From: Candidatus Bathyarchaeota archaeon
GTDB lineage: Archaea; Thermoproteota; Bathyarchaeia; Bathyarchaeales; Bathycorpusculaceae
Direction: 5' to 3'
Assembly (NCBI GenBank): GCA_016649625.1
Contig: JAENXI010000044.1
Coordinates: 1-7,006, forward strand
DNA length: 7,006 nt
In this document: positions 1 through 5,947 of the stretch, one piece after another
How positions within the stretch are numbered: position 1 is the stretch's first letter
Layout of the letters: the number at the start of each line of letters is the position of its first letter
Position numbers and translations under genes: made by a program
Notes under the pieces: model-generated
What the model was told of the DNA's origin: nothing
Databases searched by the model: none
Seen by the model: the letters and a program-made list of their open reading frames with translations, nothing else

Positions 1-1
1 T

Positions 2-802
2 ATGAAGACTTGGCGTTTGATTCAACTTGAATCATATAATGCTTTTATGAATATGGCAATAGATGAAGCTATTTTAACTTCTAGAATAGAAAACTTAATT
101 CCTAATACTATTAGATTCTATCAGTGGACCCCCAGTGCTATAAGTATTGGAAAAAACCAAAACATTAAGGAACAAGTTTACCCAGCTGCTCTTGCGCATT
201 TTGGAGTCGATGTTGTTCGACGAACAAGTGGTGGGGGTACTGTATATCATGATACAGATGGTGAAATTACCTACAGTATAACTGCTAAAACAAGTGATCT
301 TGGTTCTGATGTCACTGTAGTATATTCAAAAATATATTCTTCCATCACTGACTCTTTGAGGCTTTTAGGAATACCTGCAGATTTTGTGGATAGTAATGGC
401 AAAAATTGTCCTAACCTAACAGTGTCTGGTAAAAAAATTTCAGGAAGTGCACAAACTGTTAAGCGCAAAACTATTCAACAACACGGTACAATCTTATTGA
501 CTGTAAATCTAGAACGTATGTTTCAGTTATTACGACTAAAAGGATTCGATTGTGGGCTGGCAGCTGAGATTGGTAAACGGAAAATAACTAGCATTAAAAA
601 TGAACTCACACATGATATTTCAAACAGTACAGTGGTTAATGCTTTAACTCAAGGATTTAAAGCGATTCTGAAAATAAATATTGAAACTGGTGGATTAACT
701 CTCTACGAAAAAGCTTTAGTAAAAAAATTATACGATACGAAATTCTCAACAGAAAAGTGGAATAATAAAATACACATTAGCTCTTCTCTGAATACCACTT
801 AA
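2..802 (+). CDS. lplA: Lipoate/octanoate-protein ligase A family protein (BPL/LPL catalytic domain)
   Basis: A 266-residue cytosolic enzyme expected to activate lipoate or octanoate with ATP and attach it to the lysine of a lipoyl domain (GcvH or 2-oxoacid dehydrogenase E2). The fold's signatures are in order: RRTSGGGTVYHD at residues 73-84 (acyl-AMP pocket), NLTVSGKKISGSAQ at 138-151 with the expected catalytic lysine K145, HGTILL at 161-166, and KRKITSIKNEL at 192-202. The C-terminus (about 231-257, LYEKALVKKLY then EKWNNK) is the usual helix closing the catalytic domain. The roughly 90-residue accessory domain of E. coli LplA is absent, as in archaeal two-subunit LplA/LplB ligases. The ATG is one base from the window edge and opens with a typical family N-terminus (MKTWRLI), so the gene is probably complete; its promoter lies outside. 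It converges on cysS with a 26 bp overlap. An octanoyltransferase role (LipM-like) cannot be excluded. The family call is secure; the substrate is inferred. Confidence 0.88.
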   Translation: MKTWRLIQLESYNAFMNMAIDEAILTSRIENLIPNTIRFYQWTPSAISIGKNQNIKEQVYPAALAHFGVDVVRRTSGGGTVYHDTDGEITYSITAKTSDLGSDVTVVYSKIYSSITDSLRLLGIPADFVDSNGKNCPNLTVSGKKISGSAQTVKRKTIQQHGTILLTVNLERMFQLLRLKGFDCGLAAEIGKRKITSIKNELTHDISNSTVVNALTQGFKAILKINIETGGLTLYEKALVKKLYDTKFSTEKWNNKIHISSSLNTT

Positions 803-2201
803 TTCCTTGTGGAGTATCCTCAATAATAATACCCATATTCTTAAGCTGATCTCGAATTTCATCTGATCTTTTCCAGTTTTTTATTTTTCGAGCTTCTTCT
901 CTCTGTTTAATAAGAATCAGAGCTTCTTTGGGTAAAGAAACTTCAACATCAACCTTTCCAATAACTCCCAAAACTGTATCAAACTTTTTCATAGTTTCTA
1001 TAATTTTTTTTGCGCTTTCTTTAGAAACTTTTTTCATATCGAGTAAATTGTTTATCTCTCGGACAAAATCAAATAAAACAGCTAACATACCACTAACATT
1101 CAAATCATCATCTAACGTATTACAAAACTTTGTTTTGATATTATTTGTCAATTCTTCAACTTTTACATCCTTATGCGGAGCATCTGCGTCCTGCAAACGT
1201 CTAACAAAATTTTTCAGCCTTTCAATAGCTCCTTTTGCGCTTTCTAAAGCTTCAAATGTGAAATTAAACTGAGCACGATAATGGGTCGATAATAACAAAA
1301 ATCGAATTGCTATAGGATCAATATTTTGTTTAAGTAAATCCCGTAAAGTGTAAAAATTTCCTGACTTCTTTGACATTTTGCGACCTTCAACTAGCAAATG
1401 TTCATTATGAAGCCAATAGTTCACAAAGGGTTTGCCCGTTACAGCTTCACTTTGTGCAATTTCATTTTCGTGATGAGGAAAAATATTATCAACTCCACCA
1501 CAATGGATATCAAAGGTTTCTCCAAGATATTTCATTGCCATCGCAGAACATTCAATATGCCAACCGGGTCTTCCCTTTCCTAACTCAGTCTCCCAATAAA
1601 CCTCTCCATCTTCAGGTATCCATGTTTTCCAGAGTACAAAATCTTGAGCCTGATCTTTTTCATATTCATCTAATTTTATTCTACTTCCCATCTTGAGGTT
1701 ATTAATCTGTAAGTTTGATAGTTTTCCATATTTTTCGAATTTTTTGATTGCGTAGTAAACAGATTTTTCTTCACTTTTGTAGGCGTAACCATTTTTTATT
1801 AGATTTTTAATAAGAATAATCATTTCTGGAATATGTTTAGTAGCTTTTGGATAGAAATCTGCAGGTTTTATATTTAGAGTTTTTATGTCTTCAAAAAAAC
1901 CCTTTAAATAATATTTAGTAAATTTTTCCAAAGATATTTTCTTTTCTTTGCTTCTTTTTATTGTTTTATCATCTATGTCAGTTATGTTCATTACATGAGT
2001 AATTTTAAATCCTCGATATTCGAGCCACCTCTTGAGTAAATCCTCAAAAATAAAAGCTCGAAAATTACCAATATGCGCGTAATCATAAACAGTGGGCCCA
2101 CAAGTATACATGCGCACCTTACCTTTATCTATAGGAGAAAATTTTTCTTTCTTACGACTTAATGTATTAAAAAGATATAGGCTTGATTCTGAACATGTCA
2201 T
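777..2201 (-). CDS. cysS: Cysteinyl-tRNA synthetase
   Basis: Class I aminoacyl-tRNA synthetase, 474 residues (E. coli CysRS is about 460), which charges tRNA-Cys with cysteine in the cytosol. The ATP-binding HIGH motif reads HIGN at residues 43-46, inside CGPTVYDYAHIGNFRA. The zinc site that selects cysteine is complete by alignment to E. coli: C34, C218 (WHIECSAMA), and H243 and E247 in FPHHENE. The KMSKS loop reads KMSKK at 275-279, with lysine at the last position, and is followed by the normal SGNFYTLRDLL. The helical anticodon-binding region covers about 300-410. The conserved tail follows, with RKIKNWKRSDEIRDQL and the terminal EDTPQGIKWY. The ATG at 2201 has no clear ribosome binding site but does have a TATA-like box about 35 bases upstream, which suggests a short leader. 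The last eight codons overlap the 3' end of lplA on the other strand. The kelch gene lies 117 bp upstream on the same strand. Confidence 0.97.
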   Translation of the reverse strand: MTCSESSLYLFNTLSRKKEKFSPIDKGKVRMYTCGPTVYDYAHIGNFRAFIFEDLLKRWLEYRGFKITHVMNITDIDDKTIKRSKEKKISLEKFTKYYLKGFFEDIKTLNIKPADFYPKATKHIPEMIILIKNLIKNGYAYKSEEKSVYYAIKKFEKYGKLSNLQINNLKMGSRIKLDEYEKDQAQDFVLWKTWIPEDGEVYWETELGKGRPGWHIECSAMAMKYLGETFDIHCGGVDNIFPHHENEIAQSEAVTGKPFVNYWLHNEHLLVEGRKMSKKSGNFYTLRDLLKQNIDPIAIRFLLLSTHYRAQFNFTFEALESAKGAIERLKNFVRRLQDADAPHKDVKVEELTNNIKTKFCNTLDDDLNVSGMLAVLFDFVREINNLLDMKKVSKESAKKIIETMKKFDTVLGVIGKVDVEVSLPKEALILIKQREEARKIKNWKRSDEIRDQLKNMGIIIEDTPQGIKWYSEKS

Positions 2202-2230
2202 TTGATGCTCGTATGGAGTACATGATCTGA

Positions 2231-2241
2231 AATTATTTAAG
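2231..2241 (-). promoter_or_regulatory. Putative TATA box of cysS
   Basis: The minus strand reads CTTAAATAATT, a fair match to an archaeal TATA element. Its centre is about 36 bases upstream of the cysS ATG, so transcription would start near 2211 and leave a leader of about 10 bases. This agrees with the lack of a ribosome binding site. It is called from composition and spacing only. Confidence 0.4.
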
Positions 2242-2318
2242 CCTTATACTGGGTCAATCATTTTTTGGTTCTATATTTTTAATCTATTTGTTTTCAAAAG
2301 TCTTACCTTTTTATGTTC

Positions 2319-3920
2319 TTATTGTTTCTTTTTTGAAAACAAGTATACTGCCATAATTATAATTATTATAATTAATACCACCATAATTAAAATTAACATA
2401 GGGAATTGGGCTACGTTAAAGTAAATTATTTCAGTACTTCCTTTGTTTCCAACGATGTCTGTTGCATAAAAAATAATGTTATGATCTCCTTCAGAAAGAA
2501 CTGCTAAGGTTACGTTTCCTGTTATGGTTACAGTTTCTTGCCCATCAAGACTATACCCTATCCACGAGACTGGTTCATCTATTACTATAGTTGATAGGAT
2601 ATCTAATTCTCCATAAAACTTGTTCTCTGGAGACAAAACTGAGATACTGGGTGGTTTTGTATCAACTATGAATTGAAGAGGATCTGATCCAACTTCATTT
2701 CCAAAAGTGTCGTTAATGTAAATAATTAGTTTATATTCTCCATCCAATAGTTTTGATAGAATAGCATCACCGATTAATGTTACGTTTTCTCTATCGTTTA
2801 GACTAATGCCTATCCAATTAATTGGTCTATTTACTGAAAGAATAATCGATACATTGTTTGAAGCATACGTCTTATTCTCTGGAGACAAAACGGTAAATTT
2901 AGGTAGTACAGTTCCATAATTAAGAGGTTTGTACACTTCATTGGTACCTAACCATTTGTTGCCATCAAATCCCCCGATAGCATAAAATACGTCATTAACT
3001 TCGACAAGACCCAAATATGCACGAGCTGTGGGGATAGGTGTAGCAATAGTCCAATTATTTTGTTCTATATTATATGCGTAGTTAATATCACTATATCCGC
3101 CTTGATCTAATCCTCCTATACAATACTGCATAGCAGGTGCTGTTACACCCTTTGTTAAACCTGATCCAGCATGGCTTTTTGCAGTTGGAATTCCAGCTAG
3201 ATTTCGCCATGCATCAATTTTAGGATCATACATTTGGTTGAATTGCACTGCTATTCCAGTTTCTGTTTCCTGAAATTGACGCGAGCCTCCAATTATGAAT
3301 ATTTTACCATCAATTACACTGGAAGCGTACCCAAATACTGAGATAAACATAGGAGATTTTTCAATCCATGAATCATTATCCGGGAAGAAAACTTCATTAA
3401 GTGCAACTTCTCGAAAACCTATGTCTAATCCTTGGTATTGTTTTCCACCTATTAGATAAATAGCGTTATTTACTACATTTGCAGATAAATCTGATCTAGC
3501 AGAACTCATAGATCTTTTTGTTTCCCATGAGTCTGTATTAGGATCATATACTTCAGTTAATCCAGTTGGTTCTGGATTATCAATTTCTCCAAATACTCCT
3601 CCTATACAATAAATCTTGTTTTGATATGCCACTATAGCAAAACTACTTCTAGCAGTAGGCATCGAGGTTTTTACACTCCACGTATCAGTTGATATATCAT
3701 ACACTTCATTGTTAGCAAGAATACCTGTTTCGTTTTGACCTCCAATGTTGTAAATTTTTCCATCCACTTCTGCAACTCCATGAAATCCCCTAGCAGTTGG
3801 CATTTGAGAAACAGTCGACCATTGATTTTCAAAGCCCTTAACACTTAAAACCTGTAAAGCAGGCGACAAACCCGAGACAACCATCATTATTAATATTAGT
3901 AAAATTGAGTTCTTGTTCAA
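2319..3920 (-). CDS. Secreted, membrane-anchored six-kelch beta-propeller protein with two Ig-like repeats
   Basis: A 533-residue predicted surface protein of unknown ligand. Residues 5-22 form a hydrophobic signal peptide. Six kelch repeats follow, with Gly-Gly doublets at 60, 107, 158, 211, 269 and 316. Each is followed by an (N/T)EVYDP-like strand and a Trp, for example DTW, DSW, DAW and NNW, then MPTAR-type turns. The last blade lacks its Trp strand, while an extra one (QWSTVSQMPTAR, 33-44) sits at the N-terminus, so the propeller probably closes N-terminus to C-terminus as a six-bladed ring. Two related beta-sandwich modules come next (about 341-419 and 425-503). Each has VLSPENK, then WIG(I/Y)SL, then GN at the domain end, at a period of 84 residues. 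A transmembrane helix (506-527) and the tail SKKKQ anchor it in the membrane. The start is TTG: it is the first possible start after an in-frame TAG, and the next Met (residue 12) would cut away half the signal peptide. A carbohydrate- or protein-binding role is plausible but not shown. Confidence 0.88.
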   Translation of the reverse strand: MNKNSILLILIMMVVSGLSPALQVLSVKGFENQWSTVSQMPTARGFHGVAEVDGKIYNIGGQNETGILANNEVYDISTDTWSVKTSMPTARSSFAIVAYQNKIYCIGGVFGEIDNPEPTGLTEVYDPNTDSWETKRSMSSARSDLSANVVNNAIYLIGGKQYQGLDIGFREVALNEVFFPDNDSWIEKSPMFISVFGYASSVIDGKIFIIGGSRQFQETETGIAVQFNQMYDPKIDAWRNLAGIPTAKSHAGSGLTKGVTAPAMQYCIGGLDQGGYSDINYAYNIEQNNWTIATPIPTARAYLGLVEVNDVFYAIGGFDGNKWLGTNEVYKPLNYGTVLPKFTVLSPENKTYASNNVSIILSVNRPINWIGISLNDRENVTLIGDAILSKLLDGEYKLIIYINDTFGNEVGSDPLQFIVDTKPPSISVLSPENKFYGELDILSTIVIDEPVSWIGYSLDGQETVTITGNVTLAVLSEGDHNIIFYATDIVGNKGSTEIIYFNVAQFPMLILIMVVLIIIIIIMAVYLFSKKKQ

Positions 3921-3931
3921 TTGTTTTGAGT

Positions 3932-3935
3932 CTCC
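3932..3935 (-). promoter_or_regulatory. Ribosome binding site supporting the TTG start of the kelch gene
   Basis: The minus strand has GGAG 11 bases upstream of TTG. The spacing is a little long, but the match to the archaeal anti-Shine-Dalgarno sequence is good. Together with the in-frame upstream stop and the signal peptide, it decides the TTG start. Confidence 0.45.
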
Positions 3936-3968
3936 AAATTTACTTTTTATCTATAATTGTCTTTTGCA

Positions 3969-3976
3969 TTTATATC
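3969..3976 (-). promoter_or_regulatory. Putative TATA box of the kelch gene
   Basis: The minus strand reads GATATAAA. Transcription starting about 25 bases downstream (near 3947) would leave a leader of about 27 bases that includes the GGAG ribosome binding site. Other AT-rich boxes lie nearby, so the choice is tentative. Confidence 0.35.
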
Positions 3977-4152
3977 AGTAGCATATTTTAGGATTGTATA
4001 GACACTTATTTCCTCAACCCTGGTAATCTATCTATAGAAAATAGTAAATCTCCTATTTTTAACTCTCTATTCTGGCTTCAATACTTTTGTTGTCTTACTT
4101 GTCTTCTAACTGTGTCAATCTTCCTCAAAGAAAAATAAGATAAAAATTGTTT

Positions 4153-4168
4153 AATACTAAAATACTAA
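4153..4168. repeat. Tandem 8 bp direct repeat
   Basis: AATACTAA occurs twice head to tail, at 4153-4160 and 4161-4168, three bases before a perfect palindrome and upstream of the probable DUF998 promoter. It could be a binding site for a dimeric regulator. In a region this AT-rich it could also be chance. Confidence 0.4.
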
Positions 4169-4170
4169 TA

Positions 4171-4187
4171 TTAAGAAAAATTCTTAA
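4171..4187. promoter_or_regulatory. Perfect 7-3-7 palindrome, candidate operator
   Basis: TTAAGAA, three A residues, then TTCTTAA: a perfect inverted repeat with the arm length and spacing of a site for a dimeric winged-helix regulator. It lies just upstream of the TATA-like box at 4189-4198, close enough to affect recruitment of transcription factor B or RNA polymerase. The position and symmetry are seen directly; the operator role is inferred. Confidence 0.4.
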
Positions 4188-4188
4188 G

Positions 4189-4198
4189 GTTTTTATTC
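4189..4198 (+). promoter_or_regulatory. Putative TATA-like box of the DUF998 gene
   Basis: GTTTTTATTC lies about 60 bases upstream of the TTG start. A transcript beginning near 4220 would have a leader of about 34 bases carrying the AAGGT element. The match to an archaeal TATA box is only moderate. Confidence 0.3.
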
Positions 4199-4241
4199 AT
4201 AAAAGACCAAAACCTAATACTTCACAATAACAAACTAATAT

Positions 4242-4246
4242 AAGGT
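4242..4246 (+). promoter_or_regulatory. Weak ribosome binding site supporting a TTG start
   Basis: AAGGT ends seven bases before the TTG at 4254. The GGT core can pair with the 16S rRNA tail. The frame has a TAA at 4236-4238 and no ATG or GTG between it and the TTG, so TTG is the only start that keeps the first membrane helix. Confidence 0.4.
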
Positions 4247-4253
4247 CATAATA

Positions 4254-4865
4254 TTGTCGTCCTTAAAAAAAACTATTTGGTTTTTTATTTCAGGGATTTG
4301 TGGAATATTATCTCCTATTTTTGCTTTTTCTTTTATCTTTTTAGCTATTACTTCTTATGAATTATTTAACTGGGAATTAAACGCTTTAAGCGATTTAGGT
4401 GTAGTTTCAGGAATTACTGCGACTTTCTTTAATTATGGATTAATTGGTGGAGGCTTAATTAGCCTGGTTTTTGCTAGGGGATTATTTGCTTTTAAAGATA
4501 AAACAAAATTAAGTCGATTTAGTCTATTTATTTTTATTTTGGCCTGCATCTCTTTAATAGCTATAGGATTATTTCCAGAGAACATTAAACCTATTCATTA
4601 CATTGTTTCGGTAGCTTTCTTTGTATTTTTACCAATATCTTTGATTCTTTCATCAGTCTCATTTGGTCTTGTAGGTCATATCTACATGGCGCTTTTTTCT
4701 TTATTCATTTCAATTGTTGCAACTACTCCTTGGATTTTGTATTTTTCATCAAGCCTATTCAACGCTGTAGCGATCCCAGAAGCCATTTCTGGTTTTGCGG
4801 TTTCGATATGGACCATTGTTATTGGGTTAAAAATGGTGTATGCTTCATCACAAGTTGATGAATAA
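4254..4865 (+). CDS. DUF998 family six-helix membrane protein
   Basis: A 203-residue integral membrane protein of unknown function. Six hydrophobic helices are visible, at about residues 8-33, 56-80, 88-106, 114-136, 141-163 and 174-195. The family signatures I recognise are WELNALSDLG (40-49) after helix 1, FFNYGLIGGG (58-67) opening helix 2, and GLFPE (105-109) shortly before H115 at the start of helix 4. These match archaeal DUF998 proteins, whose biochemical role is not established. The start is TTG, chosen because an in-frame stop lies six codons upstream and the next Met is residue 145. The gene stands alone between a divergent kelch gene and a convergent radical SAM gene, so the neighbours do not suggest a function. 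Its stop codon is followed by an A-run that serves the opposite strand as a T-tract. The family call is fairly confident; the function is unknown. Confidence 0.82.
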   Translation: MSSLKKTIWFFISGICGILSPIFAFSFIFLAITSYELFNWELNALSDLGVVSGITATFFNYGLIGGGLISLVFARGLFAFKDKTKLSRFSLFIFILACISLIAIGLFPENIKPIHYIVSVAFFVFLPISLILSSVSFGLVGHIYMALFSLFISIVATTPWILYFSSSLFNAVAIPEAISGFAVSIWTIVIGLKMVYASSQVDE

Positions 4866-4871
4866 AAAAAA
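4864..4871 (-). terminator. T8 tract, probable terminator of the radical SAM gene
   Basis: Read on the minus strand this is eight T residues, 40 bases after the radical SAM stop codon. A run of T without a hairpin is the usual intrinsic terminator of archaeal RNA polymerase. It also overlaps the DUF998 stop codon on the plus strand, so the two convergent transcription units would meet here. Confidence 0.5.
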
Positions 4872-4910
4872 TTCTTTGCTAAACCATTTGGATTAAGAAA
4901 ATGCAACAAT

Positions 4911-5900
4911 TCAATAGACACAATCTGAATAGATCTGAGCACAACAATTAGAAGAGAAAGTCATTTTATAACCATTTATTTTTGAGTATTTTATTGTTTC
5001 TTCAGTTGGAAATGCTATTGCTGTAACTCCTGCTCTAAGAGCATATATTTCAGTAGTTATTTTCTGGTCTTTACTTTTTGGGCGCATACAACCTAAAGCT
5101 GTTGATGTCTTAGGAAATGCTAATCTGGTTGCTACCAGAACTTTTGCTATCTGCTCTGGAGAAGGTTGTTGTAATTGTGCCATCTTTGTTCCCTGAATAG
5201 GCACAAATGCAATTATTACTATTGCTGAGGGTTTAGTAAAAGAAATTATTTTTAAAGCATTGAATTCACTTTTTATTTTTTCTTTATCTAATCCGACAAT
5301 TACATGAGGGACAAAATCCAGACTAGCTTTTTCCAATGCTTTTAATGATTCAATATACTCTTTTGATCCAATTTTTATATCCAATTTTTTAAGGATCTCT
5401 TCTGAACCAAAAACATCAATTAATGCTAAGTCAACTTTTGCTTTCTTTAGTTTTTTAGCAGTTTCTAAATCAATTATGCCTGTGTGGACAAAAATAGTTA
5501 AACCCAGTTCACTTTTAATTTTATATATGGTAGGAATAAACTGTTGTATGGGTAGAGTACCATCCTGTAGACATCCACCACTTATTAAGCATCCAGTACC
5601 TCCATCTTGTTTAAGCTTCAAAGCGCTTTCAAAAAGTTTTTTTGGTGTAGTAGTTGGTTGCATTGTTCCCAGGATTTTGCCTTCACAGTGAGCACATTTT
5701 TGTACACATCGATTTCCAGTTATGGAAAAAGTTTGAAAACGATTCTGCAAAGTTGTGTAATATTTTGTTTTATAGTGAGCAAAACTAGGGACATAGAAAT
5801 GAATCCTTTTAGGATTAGAAACAAGAACTCCCGACTCCAAATAATCTAATAGTTTGTTTGGGTTATTTTCCCAATCTAATTTACAATTAGAATCTGGCAT
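4911..5900 (-). CDS. Radical SAM protein, biotin-synthase-like; candidate LipS1/LipS2-type lipoyl synthase subunit
   Basis: A 329-residue cytosolic radical SAM enzyme. The cluster-binding motif is CVQKCAHC (C65, C69, C72; the CxxxCxxC spacing). A partial TIM barrel follows: LISGGC (105-110, the GGE-like SAM amino-group loop), FVHTG (137-141), VDLALIDVFG (156-165), FVPHVIVGLD (196-205), and IIAFVPIQGT (229-238). The C-terminus carries LGCMRP (269-274) and a late CC pair (319-320). This pattern matches the archaeal 'biotin synthase homologue' radical SAM group (COG1856 as I recall it). Two radical SAM proteins annotated as biotin synthase-like, LipS1 and LipS2, together make the lipoyl cofactor in Thermococcus kodakarensis; this protein looks like one of them. 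The LplA-like gene about 4 kb away supports the assignment. Extra cysteines (C104, C110, C271, C319, C320) could hold a second cluster. The start is ATG, preceded directly by an in-frame TAA and ATC. Radical SAM membership is near certain; the lipoyl role is an inference of moderate strength. Confidence 0.85.
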   Translation of the reverse strand: MPDSNCKLDWENNPNKLLDYLESGVLVSNPKRIHFYVPSFAHYKTKYYTTLQNRFQTFSITGNRCVQKCAHCEGKILGTMQPTTTPKKLFESALKLKQDGGTGCLISGGCLQDGTLPIQQFIPTIYKIKSELGLTIFVHTGIIDLETAKKLKKAKVDLALIDVFGSEEILKKLDIKIGSKEYIESLKALEKASLDFVPHVIVGLDKEKIKSEFNALKIISFTKPSAIVIIAFVPIQGTKMAQLQQPSPEQIAKVLVATRLAFPKTSTALGCMRPKSKDQKITTEIYALRAGVTAIAFPTEETIKYSKINGYKMTFSSNCCAQIYSDCVY

Positions 5901-5920
5901 GATTTACATTAAATATTTGA

Positions 5921-5930
5921 CCAATAAAGG
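5921..5930 (-). promoter_or_regulatory. Putative TATA box of the radical SAM gene
   Basis: The minus strand reads CCTTTATTGG, about 26 bases upstream of the ATG at 5900, so the transcript would be leaderless. It lies in the 47 bp gap after the winged-helix gene. The enzyme could therefore be transcribed alone as well as by readthrough from upstream. Confidence 0.3.
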
Positions 5931-5947
5931 TGTGTCTATATTGATCT

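Larger units (their letters stand above)
3921..4253. other. 333 bp divergent intergenic region
   Basis: This gap separates the divergent kelch and DUF998 genes. The left side carries the kelch ribosome binding site and TATA box. The middle (about 4051-4127) is pyrimidine-rich on the plus strand, and I see no gene or RNA in it. A weak AT hairpin is possible: AAAATAG at 4038-4044 against CTATTTT at 4053-4059. The right side holds a tandem octamer, a perfect palindrome, a TATA-like box and a weak ribosome binding site, all oriented for the DUF998 gene. No open frame longer than a few codons is convincing. Confidence 0.6.

Noticed and set aside
275..279. Residues 275-279 of CysRS read KMSKK instead of KMSKS
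   Set aside because: The last position of this loop varies in the family and the surrounding residues are normal, so loss of activity is not suggested.
271..468. Minus-strand open frame inside lplA
   Set aside because: It is antisense to the conserved lipoate ligase motifs and has no domain of its own.
928..1696. Plus-strand open frames opposite cysS (928-1272, 1370-1696, 1398-1583)
   Set aside because: They are antisense to conserved CysRS motifs, have no recognisable domain, and have composition expected from reading the reverse strand.
2290..2340. Inverted repeat GTTTTCAAAA / TTTTGAAAAC around the kelch stop codon
   Set aside because: The arms are almost pure A and T, each is nearly self-complementary, and the loop is about 31 bases. 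No T-run follows on the minus strand, so it is likely chance.
4682..4942. Minus-strand open frame of 86 codons across the DUF998 end
   Set aside because: It overlaps the last two membrane helices of DUF998 on the opposite strand and the 3' end of the radical SAM gene, and has no motif of its own.
5476..5849. Plus-strand open frames opposite the radical SAM gene
   Set aside because: They are antisense to the iron-sulfur motif region, whose minus-strand frame is clearly the coding one.
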